DNA of 64,000 nt. Origin: RYN-230 sp963723595. Lineage in GTDB: Bacteria; Actinomycetota; Actinomycetes; Streptosporangiales; Streptosporangiaceae. The DNA lies in the NCBI GenBank assembly GCA_963723595.1, contig CAVRRQ010000001.1:806001-870000 (forward strand). Direction: 5' to 3'. The position numbers were made by a program, and so were the translations under genes. Numbering within the stretch: the first letter of the stretch is position 1; each line of letters opens with the position of its first letter. The notes beneath the pieces were generated by a model. That model was not told where the DNA came from. It saw only the letters and a program-made list of their open reading frames with translations, and ran no database searches. Below are positions 26,401-40,121 of the stretch, one piece after another.

Positions 26401-27660
26401 ATGACCGCGACGGAGCGGCTCCAGGAGCGGTACGAGGCGGCGCTCATGCCCAACTACGGGACCCCGCCGCTGGCGCTGGCCCGCGGCGAGGGATGCCGGG
26501 TCTGGGACGCCGACGGCCGCGAGTACACCGACATGTTCGCGGGGATCGCGGTCAGCTCGCTCGGGCACGCCCACCCCGCGATCACCGAGGCGGTGAGCAG
26601 GCAGGTCGCCACCCTCGCCCACACCTCGAACCTGTTCGTGCACGAAGGGGAGGTCGCGCTGGCCGAGCGGCTGCTCAGCCTGCTCGGCGCGAGTACTTCC
26701 GCCCCTGGCAGCACGGGCGGCAGCACCGGCCGCGGCCGGGTGTTCTTCGCGAACTCGGGAACCGAGGCCAACGAGGCCGCCATCAAACTGGTCCGCCGTT
26801 ACCAGGGCCCGGACCGTCCGGTGTTCGTGGCCGCCGAGAACGGCTTCCACGGGCGGACCATGGGGGCCCTCGCGCTGACCGGCAAGAGCTCCATCCGCGA
26901 GCCGTTCGGGCCGTTCGGCATCACGGTACGGTTCGTGCCCTACGGCGACGTGGCCGCGCTGCAGGCCGCGGTCCGGGATGACACCGCCGCCGTGTTCCTG
27001 GAGCCGGCCCTCGGCGAGGGCGGCGTGGTCCCGCCGCCCCCCGGCTACCTGCAGGCGGCGCGGGACGCCTGCGACGCGTCGGGCGCGCTGCTGGTCGCGG
27101 ACGAGATCCAGAGCGGCATCGGCCGCACCGGCGCCTGGTTCGCCTGCCAGGCGGACGGGGTGACGCCCGACGTGCTCACCCTGGCCAAGGGGCTGGGCGG
27201 CGGGCTGCCCATCGGGGCCTGCATCGGCCTGGGTGCCGCGGGCACCGCGTTCCGCAAAGGCGACCACGGCAGCACGTTCGGCGGCAACCCGGTCGCGTGC
27301 GCCGCGGCCCTCGCCGTGCTGGACACGATCGAGGCGGGCGGCCTGCTCGAGCACGCCACGCAGATCGGCCGCCAGCTCGCGGACGGCCTGGCCAAGACCA
27401 GCCACCCGCTCCAGGCCGGGGTCCGCGGCCGCGGCCTCTGGCTCGCCGCGGTGCTCACCCGGCCGCTCGCCGCCCAGGCCGAAGCGGCCGCGCGGGAGGC
27501 CGGCTTCCTGGTCAACGCCGTCCAGCCGGACGCGATCCGGCTCGCGCCCCCGCTCATCCTCAGCCCCGGGCAGGCCGCTGCGTTCCTGGCCGCCTGGCCG
27601 GCCATCCTCGACGCGGTGCCGGTCCCCGATGGCGCCGTGCCGGCCGGGCAGGAGGCCTGA
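26401..27660 (+). CDS. argD: Acetylornithine aminotransferase
   Basis: A PLP-dependent class III aminotransferase that makes N-acetylornithine. ATG 26401 has its own Shine-Dalgarno (AGGAGGG), favouring independent translation although the argB frame is continuous with it. FFANSGTEANEAAIKLVRRY is the PLP-phosphate loop. GFHGRTMGAL, LLVADEIQSGIGRTG (PLP Asp) and LTLAKGLGGGLPIGA (Schiff-base Lys) are intact. 419 aa. Confidence 0.96.
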   Translation: MTATERLQERYEAALMPNYGTPPLALARGEGCRVWDADGREYTDMFAGIAVSSLGHAHPAITEAVSRQVATLAHTSNLFVHEGEVALAERLLSLLGASTSAPGSTGGSTGRGRVFFANSGTEANEAAIKLVRRYQGPDRPVFVAAENGFHGRTMGALALTGKSSIREPFGPFGITVRFVPYGDVAALQAAVRDDTAAVFLEPALGEGGVVPPPPGYLQAARDACDASGALLVADEIQSGIGRTGAWFACQADGVTPDVLTLAKGLGGGLPIGACIGLGAAGTAFRKGDHGSTFGGNPVACAAALAVLDTIEAGGLLEHATQIGRQLADGLAKTSHPLQAGVRGRGLWLAAVLTRPLAAQAEAAAREAGFLVNAVQPDAIRLAPPLILSPGQAAAFLAAWPAILDAVPVPDGAVPAGQEA

Positions 27661-27661
27661 C

Positions 27662-28588
27662 ATGCCCCGTCATTTCCTGCGCGACGACGACCTCAGCCCC
27701 GCGGAGCAGGCCGAGGTGCTCGACCGCGCCGACGCGATGAAGGCCGGCCGGTTCGGTGAGCGCCCGCTGGCCGGGCCCCGCACCGTGGCCGTCATCTTCG
27801 ACAAGCCATCGACCCGGACGCGAATTTCGTTTTCGGTCGGAATTGCCGAGCTGGGCGGCCACCCGCTGCTGGTCGACGCGCAGTCGTCGCAGCTCGGGCG
27901 GGGGGAGCCTGTCGCCGACACGGCCCGGGTGCTCAGCCGGCAGGTGGCCGCGATCGTGTGGCGCACGTTCGGCCAGGACCGGCTGGCCGAGATGGCGTCG
28001 GCGAGCACGGTCCCGGTGATCAACGGGCTGACCGACGCCTTCCACCCCTGCCAGATCCTCGCCGACCTGCAGACGGTCCGGGAGGCCCACGGCCGGCTGG
28101 CCGGGCTGACCCTCACCTTCCTCGGCGACGGGGCCAGCAACATGGCGCACTCCTACCTGCTCGGCGGGGCCACCGCCGGGATGCGGGTCCGGATCGCGGC
28201 CCCGGAGGAGTACCGTCCCGACCCCGCGGTGCTGGCCGACGCGCAGGCCATCGCGGCGCGGACCGGGGGCGCGGTCGAGGTGACCGGCGCGGCCAAGGCG
28301 GCCTGCGCCGACGCGGACGTGCTGGCCACCGACGTATGGACGTCGATGGGCCAGGAAGGCGAGGAAGCCAGCCGGTCCGCGCGGCTCGCGCCGTACCGGC
28401 TGGACGAGGAGAAGCTGGGCCTGGCCCGCCCCGGCTGCATCGTCCTGCACTGCCTGCCCGCGCATCGCGGCGAGGAGATCACCGCGGCGGTCCTCGACGG
28501 GCCGTGCAGCCGGGTCTGGGACGAGGCGGAAAACCGGCTGCACGCCCAGAAGGCCCTGCTGGCCTGGCTGCTGGAGCGGCCGCGATGA
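27662..28588 (+). CDS. argF: Ornithine carbamoyltransferase
   Basis: Makes citrulline from ornithine and carbamoyl phosphate. The carbamoyl-phosphate motif is KPSTRTRISF, and HPCQILADLQT and HCLPAHRGEEI (ornithine and catalytic Cys/His) are intact. 308 aa. ATG 27662 follows the argD stop by 1 bp, and the stop overlaps argR (ATGA). Confidence 0.97.
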   Translation: MPRHFLRDDDLSPAEQAEVLDRADAMKAGRFGERPLAGPRTVAVIFDKPSTRTRISFSVGIAELGGHPLLVDAQSSQLGRGEPVADTARVLSRQVAAIVWRTFGQDRLAEMASASTVPVINGLTDAFHPCQILADLQTVREAHGRLAGLTLTFLGDGASNMAHSYLLGGATAGMRVRIAAPEEYRPDPAVLADAQAIAARTGGAVEVTGAAKAACADADVLATDVWTSMGQEGEEASRSARLAPYRLDEEKLGLARPGCIVLHCLPAHRGEEITAAVLDGPCSRVWDEAENRLHAQKALLAWLLERPR

Positions 28589-29184
28589 CGCCCGTGAGCC
28601 CGGTCACCAAGACCGCGCGGCAAGCCCAGATCGCCGGCATCCTGACCCGGACCGCGGTCCGGTCCCAGGATGAGCTGTCGGAGCTGCTCGCCGAGCGCGG
28701 GGTGCACGTCACCCAGGCCACGCTCTCCCGCGACCTGGACGAGCTCGGCGCGGTGCGGCTGCGCGGCGCGGACGGGGCGCTGGTGTACGCGCTGCCGGGG
28801 GAGCCGGGCGGCCCCGGCTCACGGCCGGGCGGCCTGCCCGGGGGCCTGTCCACCGTGCCCGGCAGCCGCGGCGGGGCGGCCCGGCTGGCCACGGCGCCCG
28901 GGGGCCGGGCCGGTGAGGGCGGCGTGGACCGGGACCCGCCCGGGCGGCTGGCCCGTATCGCTGCCGAATTCCTGCTCAGCGCGGAAGCCAGCGCGAACCT
29001 GGTCGTGCTGCGGACTCCCGCGGGCGCGGCCCAGTTCCTCGCCTCAGCGGTCGACCACGCCGCCTGGTCCTCGATCCTCGGCACCGTGGCCGGTGACGAC
29101 ACGGTGCTGGTCATCACCCGCGAGCCCGGCGGGGGCGCCGACGTGGCCGCCGCCCTGCTGCGCGTCGCGGAGCGGAGGAACTAG
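28585..29184 (+). CDS. argR: Arginine repressor
   Basis: A hexameric arginine-sensing regulator that binds ARG boxes such as the one at 22974-23000. The N-terminal winged helix is SQDELSELLAERGVHVTQATLSRDLDELGAVRLR. The C-terminal arginine-binding and oligomer domain has ASANLVVLRTPAGAAQFLASAVD and GTVAGDDTVLVI. The two domains are joined by an unusually long Gly/Pro/Arg linker (about residues 72-118), making 199 aa against about 160-180 usually. Confidence 0.95.
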   Translation: MTPVSPVTKTARQAQIAGILTRTAVRSQDELSELLAERGVHVTQATLSRDLDELGAVRLRGADGALVYALPGEPGGPGSRPGGLPGGLSTVPGSRGGAARLATAPGGRAGEGGVDRDPPGRLARIAAEFLLSAEASANLVVLRTPAGAAQFLASAVDHAAWSSILGTVAGDDTVLVITREPGGGADVAAALLRVAERRN

Positions 29185-29203
29185 TGCAAGGGACGGGCAG
29201 ACG

Positions 29204-30406
29204 ATGACACAGCGCGTGGTACTGGCGTACTCGGGCGGCCTGGACACGTCCGTGGCCATCGGGTGGATCGCGGAGCAGACCGGGGCCGAGGTCATCGCCC
29301 TGGCCGTGGACGTCGGCCAGGGCGGTGAGGACCTGGAGGCCATCCGCCAGCGGGCCCTGTCCTGCGGCGCGGCCGCCGCCGAGGTGGCCGACGTGCGGGC
29401 GCAGTTCGCGGCGGGCTTCTGCCTGCCCGCGCTCAAGGCCAACGCCCTCTACATGGACCGGTACCCGCTGGTGTCCGCGCTGTCGCGGCCGCTGATCGTG
29501 GAGCACCTGGCCCGCGTGGCCCGCGAGCACGGGGCTGACCTGGTGGCACACGGCTGTACCGGCAAGGGCAACGACCAGGTGCGGTTCGAGGTGGGGCTGG
29601 CCGCGGTGGCCCCCGGGGTGAGCGTCATGGCCCCGGTCCGCGACTCGGGGATGACCCGGGACAAGGCGATCAGGTTCGCCGAGGAGAAGGGGCTGCCGAT
29701 CGACGTGTCCGCGCGGTCCCCCTACTCCATCGACCAGAACCTGTGGGGCCGCGCCGTGGAGACCGGGTTCCTGGAGGACATCTGGAACGCCCCGGTCGAG
29801 GACGTCTACGACTACACCTGCGACCCGGCCGTGCCCCGCGAGCCGGACGAGCTGGTGCTCACCTTCGCCGGCGGAGTCCCGGTCGCGATCGACGGCCGGG
29901 AGCTGTCCCCGCTGGAGCTGATCACCGAGCTGAACGCCAGGGCCGGCGCCCAGGGCGTCGGCCGCCTGGACATGGTGGAGGACCGGCTGGTCGGGATCAA
30001 GAGCCGGGAGATCTACGAGGCGCCCGCGGCCATCGCGCTGATCACCGCCCACCAGGAACTGGAGAGCGTCTGCGTCGAGCGGGACCTGGCCCGGTTCAAG
30101 CGGCAGGCCGAGCAGCGCTGGACCGAGCTGGTCTACGACGGCCTGTGGTTCTCCCCGCTCAAGCGCGCGCTCGACGCGTTCATCGACGAGGCGTCCCGGC
30201 ACGTCACCGGGGACGTCCGGCTGAAGCTGCACGGCGGGCGCGCGGTCGTCACCGGCCGGCGCAGCCCGGTCTCGCTCTACGACTACAAGCTCGCCACCTA
30301 CGACACTGGTGACACGTTTGACCAGTCCATGGCCAAGGGCTTTGTGGAACTATGGGGCCTGCCCAGCAAGATCGCGGCCCTGCGGGACGCCGCGGCTGCC
30401 GGCTGA
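29204..30406 (+). CDS. argG: Argininosuccinate synthase
   Basis: Joins citrulline and aspartate with ATP. The PP-loop is LAYSGGLDTSVAIGW at the N-terminus. GCTGKGNDQVRFE, ARSPYSIDQNLWGR and YDYKLATYDTGDTFDQSMAKGFVELWGLPSK are characteristic. 400 aa. It starts 19 bp after argR. Confidence 0.97.
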   Translation: MTQRVVLAYSGGLDTSVAIGWIAEQTGAEVIALAVDVGQGGEDLEAIRQRALSCGAAAAEVADVRAQFAAGFCLPALKANALYMDRYPLVSALSRPLIVEHLARVAREHGADLVAHGCTGKGNDQVRFEVGLAAVAPGVSVMAPVRDSGMTRDKAIRFAEEKGLPIDVSARSPYSIDQNLWGRAVETGFLEDIWNAPVEDVYDYTCDPAVPREPDELVLTFAGGVPVAIDGRELSPLELITELNARAGAQGVGRLDMVEDRLVGIKSREIYEAPAAIALITAHQELESVCVERDLARFKRQAEQRWTELVYDGLWFSPLKRALDAFIDEASRHVTGDVRLKLHGGRAVVTGRRSPVSLYDYKLATYDTGDTFDQSMAKGFVELWGLPSKIAALRDAAAAG

Positions 30407-30533
30407 ACCCGATGCCCTGGCCGGCCCGCTCCGGCTGAGGTCGTCGTCCGTCCGGCTCCGGCCGCGCCCGGGCTGAGATAACCAGAAGGCAGATAACGAG
30501 AACCGGGCCGTGTGCCCGGGCCAGGAGAGGACT

Positions 30534-31985
30534 GTGGTGGTCGCCGAGGAGCAGGCACCAGAGGAGCAGGCACCAGCGGAGCGCACGCCGACCAGGCTGT
30601 GGGGGGGCCGGTTCGGGTCCAGCCCGGCCGAGGCGCTGGCCCGGCTCTCGGTCAGTGTCCAGTTCGACTGGCGGCTGGCTCCCTACGACCTGCTCGCCTC
30701 GCGGGCCCACACCCGGGTCCTGCACCGGGCCGGGCTGCTGGACGACGGCGAGGCCAGCCGCCTGCTGGCCGCGCTGGACGACCTGGACGAGGCCTGCGGC
30801 GAGGGCCGGTTCCGGCCCACGGTGGCGGACGAGGACGTGCACACCGCGCTGGAGCGAGGCCTGCTCGAGCGGGTCGGCTCGCTCGGCGGCAAGCTGCGGG
30901 CCGGCCGGAGCCGCAACGACCAGGTCGCCACCGACCTGCGGATGTACCTGCGTGATCACGTCCGGCGGGTGGTCTCGCGGCTGGCCGAGCTGGAGACCGC
31001 GCTGCTCGCCCAGGCCGGGGAGCACACCGGCACCCCGGCCCCCGGCATGACGCACCTGCAGCACGCCCAGCCGGTGGTGTTCGCCCACCAGCTGCTCGCC
31101 CACGGCCAGGCCTTCGCCCGGGACGTGAGCAGGCTGCGGGACTGGGACAAGCGGGCCGCGGTATCCCCGCTGGGCGCCGGCGCGCTGGCCGGCTCGTCGC
31201 TGCCGCTGGACCCCGAGGCGGTCGCGGCCGAACTGGGCTTCGACCGGGCCGCGGAGAACTCCATGGACGCGGTGAGCGACCGGGACTTTGCCGCCGAGTT
31301 CTGTTTCGACGCGGCGCTGCTCGGGGTGCACCTGTCCCGGCTCGGCGAGGAGATCGTGCTCTGGTCCACGTCCGAGTTCGGCTGGGTGGAGATCGACGAT
31401 GCCTACGCGACCGGGTCGTCGATCATGCCGCAGAAGAAGAACCCGGACGTGGCCGAGCTGGCCCGGGGCAAGGCGGGCCGGCTCATCGGCGGACTGACCG
31501 GGCTGCTCACCACGCTGAAGGGCCTGCCGCTGTCCTACAACCGCGACCTGCAGGAGGACAAGGAGCCGGTCTTCGACGCGGTGGACACGCTGCTGGTCGT
31601 GCTGCCCGCACTGGCCGGCCTGGTCAGCACGCTGCGGATCCACCCGCAGCGGCTGGCCGCCGGGGCCAGCACGGGGTTCGCGCTGGCCACCGACCTGGCC
31701 GAGCTGCTGGTCCGGCGGGGCGTCCCGTTCCGCGATGCGCACGAGGTGGTGGGGCACCTGGTCGTGTGGTGCCAGGTGCACGACTGCGACCTGCCCGACG
31801 TGAGCGACGAGGACCTGGCCAAGATCTCGGAATACCTCACCCCCGACATCCGTGAGGTGCTGTCGGTCCAGGGTGCGCTGGCCGCCCGCCGGGCGCCCGG
31901 CGGCACCGCGCCGGAGCGGGTGGCGGAGCAGCTCACCGCGCTGCGTGCGGTAGTGGACGAGCACGCCGCGTGGGCGGCCCGCTGA
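30534..31985 (+). CDS. argH: Argininosuccinate lyase
   Basis: Releases arginine and fumarate, completing the pathway. LWGGRF near the N-terminus, AGRSRNDQVATDLRM, TPAPGMTHLQHAQPVVFAH and the catalytic loop GSSIMPQKKNPDVAELARGK identify it. GTG 30534 follows AGGAGAGG. GTG 30510 and GTG 30537 are alternatives. About 127 bp separate it from argG, so it may have its own promoter. The 3' end overlaps the next gene by 16 bp. Confidence 0.96.
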   Translation: MVVAEEQAPEEQAPAERTPTRLWGGRFGSSPAEALARLSVSVQFDWRLAPYDLLASRAHTRVLHRAGLLDDGEASRLLAALDDLDEACGEGRFRPTVADEDVHTALERGLLERVGSLGGKLRAGRSRNDQVATDLRMYLRDHVRRVVSRLAELETALLAQAGEHTGTPAPGMTHLQHAQPVVFAHQLLAHGQAFARDVSRLRDWDKRAAVSPLGAGALAGSSLPLDPEAVAAELGFDRAAENSMDAVSDRDFAAEFCFDAALLGVHLSRLGEEIVLWSTSEFGWVEIDDAYATGSSIMPQKKNPDVAELARGKAGRLIGGLTGLLTTLKGLPLSYNRDLQEDKEPVFDAVDTLLVVLPALAGLVSTLRIHPQRLAAGASTGFALATDLAELLVRRGVPFRDAHEVVGHLVVWCQVHDCDLPDVSDEDLAKISEYLTPDIREVLSVQGALAARRAPGGTAPERVAEQLTALRAVVDEHAAWAAR

Positions 31986-32659
31986 CCGGGCCGCCCGCCG
32001 TGGACCTGAGCGCTCCGCTGCTGCCGCGCGAGTTCTTCGCGGGTCCCTCGCTGCGGGTGGCCCCCCGGGTGCTGGGCTGCGTGCTGGAACATCAGACCGC
32101 CGAGGGGCTGGTCGCCGTGCAGCTCACCGAGGTCGAGGCGTACGAGGGGAGCGCGGACCCGGCCTCGCACTCCTACCGGGGACGCACCGCGCGTAACGCG
32201 GTGATGTTCGGGCCGCCCGGTCACGCGTACGTGTACTTCACCTACGGCATGCACTTCTGCGTCAACCTGGTCTGCGGGCCGGAAGGCACGGCCACCGCGG
32301 TGCTGCTGCGGGCGGGGCGGATCATCGAGGGAGCGTCGCTCGCGGCCGCGCGGCGGCTGGCCGGCCGCCCGGCGGCGCGCGTGCCCGACCGGGACCTGGC
32401 CCGCGGCCCGGCCCGGCTATGCCAGGCCCTCGGCATCGACCGCGCCCAGAACGGCGTGGACGCGTGCGACCCCGCGTCCCCGCTGCGGATCCGCCCGGGA
32501 CCGCCGGCCGGGACGCGCCGCCAGATCAGCCGGGGCCCGAGGATCGGGGTGAGCAGTGCCGCCGACCGGGCCTGGCGGTTCTGGCTGACCGGGGATCCCA
32601 CCGTGTCCGTCTACCGGCCGTACGCGCCCCGGACCAGGCCGAAACCAGTTTCGCCCTAG
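31970..32659 (+). CDS. 3-methyladenine DNA glycosylase, AAG/MPG family
   Basis: A base-excision-repair enzyme that removes alkylated purines. LTEVEAYEGSADPASHSYRGRTARNAVMFGPPGHAYVYFTYGMHFCVNLVCG is the family core, with the catalytic Glu in EVEAYEG. VLLRAG and LARGPARLCQALGI follow. 229 aa. GTG 31970 lies inside the end of argH, implying coupling. It commonly lies between argH and tyrS in actinobacteria. Confidence 0.95.
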   Translation: MGGPLTGPPAVDLSAPLLPREFFAGPSLRVAPRVLGCVLEHQTAEGLVAVQLTEVEAYEGSADPASHSYRGRTARNAVMFGPPGHAYVYFTYGMHFCVNLVCGPEGTATAVLLRAGRIIEGASLAAARRLAGRPAARVPDRDLARGPARLCQALGIDRAQNGVDACDPASPLRIRPGPPAGTRRQISRGPRIGVSSAADRAWRFWLTGDPTVSVYRPYAPRTRPKPVSP

Positions 32660-32685
32660 GCCGCGGATGATGGGACGATACCCCG

Positions 32686-33986
32686 GTGACTGACATCATC
32701 GATGAGCTGGCCTGGCGCGGCCTGATTGCCCAATCCACCGACCTCGAGGAACTTCGCAAGGCCCTCGATGCTGGCCCGGTCACCCTGTACGGCGGTTTCG
32801 ACCCGACCGCCGCCGGCCTGCACATCGGCAACCTGGTGCTGCTGCTCACCATGCGCCGTTTCCAGCTGGCTGGGCACCAGCCGATCGCGCTGGTCGGCGG
32901 GGCTACCGGGCTGATCGGGGATCCCAGCGGCAAGTCCGCCGAGCGCGTGCTCAACTCGCGCGAGGTCGTGGCCGGATGGGTGGAGCGGATCCGCCGTGAG
33001 GTGTCCCGGTTCCTGGACTTCACGGCCGGGCCTACCGGTGCGCTGATCGTGAGCAACCTGGAATGGACCGAGCCGCTCTCCGCGCTGGAGTTCCTGCGTG
33101 ACATCGGCAAGCGCTTCCCGGTCAACCAGATGCTCGGCCGGGAGTCGGTCCGGGCCCGGCTGGAAGCGGGCGGGATCAGCTACACCGAGTTCAGCTACCA
33201 GATCCTGCAGGCCAACGACTTCCTCGAGCTGTACCGGCGGCTCGGCTGCACGCTGCAGGTGGGCGGCAGTGACCAGTGGGGCAACCTGGTCTCCGGCGTC
33301 GACCTGATCCGGCGGGTGGAAGGCGCGACCGCGCACGCCCTGTCGACCCCGCTGATCACCAAGCCGGACGGGACCAAGTACGGGAAGACCGAGGGCGGGG
33401 CCATCTGGATCAGCCCGGACCTGATGAGCCCGTACGCGTTCTACCAGTTCTGGCTGAACCGGGCCGACGAGGAGGTACCCGGCCTGCTCCGGGTGTTCAG
33501 CTTCTCCTCCCGCGAGGAGATCGAGGCCCTGGAGCAGGAGACCAGGGACAAGCCCGCGGCCCGGCTCGGGCAGCGGGCCCTGGCCGCGGAGATGACCACC
33601 CTGGTCCACGGCGCAGGCGAGACCGCGAAGGCGATCGCGGCCAGCCGCGCCCTGTTCGGCCAGGGTGATCTGGCCGAACTGGACGAGGCCACGCTGGCCG
33701 CGGCCGTGGCCGAGATCCCCCTGCACCGGGTCTCGGCCCAGGCCGCGATGGCCTGGAACGTGGGTGAGGGCCCGACGGTCGCGGATCTGATGGCGGACGC
33801 CGGCATCGTGCCGAGCAAGTCGGACGGCCCGGCGGGCCATCGCCGCAGGGCGGCGCGTACCTCAACAACCGCAAGGTCACCCAGCCGGACGAACGGCCAG
33901 CGAGGGGTGAGCTGCTGGCGGGGCGCTACCTGGTGCTCCGCCGGGGCAAGCGCACGGTCGGCGGCGTCTCGGTCGGCCGCGACTGA
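32686..33986 (+). CDS. tyrS: Tyrosyl-tRNA synthetase, C-terminus disrupted by two frameshifts
   Basis: Charges tRNA-Tyr. The class I HIGH motif is HIGN in DPTAAGLHIGNL. The tyrosine pocket is in YQILQANDF and GGSDQWGN, and the KMSKS-type loop is KYGKTEGG. The S4-type RNA-binding tail is broken: two apparent single-base insertions, near 33826-33832 and 33848-33852, are needed to read GRRAIAAG and then GAYLNNRKVTQPDERPARGELLAG ending RGKRTVGGVSVGRD at TGA 33986. Read literally, the frame runs to 34002 with an unrelated tail. GTG 32686 is the start. The catalytic core is intact. Confidence 0.94.
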
Positions 33987-34367
33987 CTGTCGCGCCTCCT
34001 GAGTCCTCCGTGCGGCGTGGAATTTTGCCCACCACCCGGCGGTTCCAAACTGTGCCGGACGGCGTCCAGGGGCGTCCTGAGAGCTTCTCAGGGTGGCCGG
34101 CGGGTGGCCGGGCGGTGAGGGAAATCTCTGCGCTGCAGGTCACCGGGGCAGAGCCGGACGGAGCCGCTCCGATTTGACGGGAACCGCTTTGCTGCCTAGT
34201 GTTTTACCTGCCCCAAGGGAACCGGAACGCCGCTGGCGGACGGGCCCCGGGGACGACTGCGGGACGGAACCCGGACACGGGTGGTCCCGAACCGCAGTAG
34301 GCTGAGGAACAACGTACGTTGCAGGGTCCCGAGCTTCCAAGCTCAGTCAAAAACCTGGTAACAGGCA
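33987..34367. other. Intergenic region upstream of the rRNA promoter
   Basis: No gene seen. It contains the perfect palindrome CAACGTACGTTG at 34310-34321 and the tight dyad GAGCTT-cc-AAGCTC at 34331-34344, either of which could be a regulatory site for rRNA transcription. Confidence 0.5.
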
Positions 34368-34396
34368 TTGACGGCCCGGGGGCGTGCTGGTAAGTT
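34368..34396 (+). promoter_or_regulatory. rRNA operon promoter
   Basis: TTGACG (34368-34373), a 17-bp spacer and TAAGTT (34391-34396): a good housekeeping-sigma promoter about 275 bp before 16S. Confidence 0.75.
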
Positions 34397-34449
34397 AGAA
34401 GGGTTGCCCCGGAGTCAGGTGTGAGCCTGGTGGTGGTGTGCGTCCGTTT

Positions 34450-34512
34450 CTTGAGAACTCAACAGCGTGCTAAAAGCCAGTGCACATGCACTAAAACCCC
34501 CGTCTGCGGGGG
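34450..34512 (+). promoter_or_regulatory. rRNA leader processing/antitermination region
   Basis: TTGAGAACTCAA (34451-34462), the conserved leader element before actinobacterial 16S genes, is followed by AACAGCGTGC and a stem CCCCCG-TCTG-CGGGGG (34497-34512). A related TTGAGAACTGCACAG occurs in the 16S-23S spacer. These are likely antitermination and RNase III processing signals. Confidence 0.6.
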
Positions 34513-34672
34513 TGCGGCCGTTTTTGGTCGTGTCCCTGTTTACGGATATTCAGCCAGATCGCTTCTATGGGTGGCGTGAGCCAGCCGGACGGAGCACTCC
34601 TTTGTCAGCTCCCGCGATGCCGGGTGATGCCGTTTTTCGGTGTCCGGCCTGGTCAGCGGTTGCATATAGACA

Positions 34673-39724
<5,052 letters not shown>

Positions 39725-39836
39725 TTCTACATTCTTTGTGATGTATTCGCGTCCACTGTGCGGTTCCCGAGGTGCGGTCGGTACCGCGCCCGGGACTGCA
39801 GCTCGCTGGCCGGGCCGGGCCTCACATCTCCATAGA

Positions 39837-39955
39837 GTTTCGGTGGCCATGGCGAAGGGGAAACACCCGGCTCCATTCCGAACCCGGAAGTTAAGCCCTT
39901 CAGCGCCGATGGTACTGCGCGGGGGACCGCGTGGGAGAGTAGGACGCCGCCGGAC
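39837..39955 (+). rRNA. rrf: 5S ribosomal RNA
   Basis: GTTTCGGTGGCCATGGCG at the 5' side pairs with the terminal GCCGCCGGAC. CGGCTCCATTCCGAACCCGGAAGTTAAGCC and GGGAGAGTAGGACGCCGCC are the standard loops. Length about 119 nt. Confidence 0.95.
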
Positions 39956-39961
39956 ATCTTC

Positions 39962-39997
39962 AGTTGAGGCCGCTCCCAACAGGGAGCGGCCTCAACT
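39962..39997 (+). terminator. rRNA operon terminator
   Basis: AGTTGAGGCCGCTCCC (39962-39977) is fully complementary to GGGAGCGGCCTCAACT (39982-39997) around the tetraloop AACA. This perfect 16-bp stem sits immediately after 5S. Confidence 0.85.
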
Positions 39998-40121
39998 GTG
40001 CTATACGTGCTGTGCGGCACCGGCCCCAGCCGTGACCACGTTGACTTTTCACCCGAGAGGTACAGTCGGCTGGGTGATTTGCCCGGAATGTGCGCACCAT
40101 CCGGGTGAAAAGTGGGCAGAG

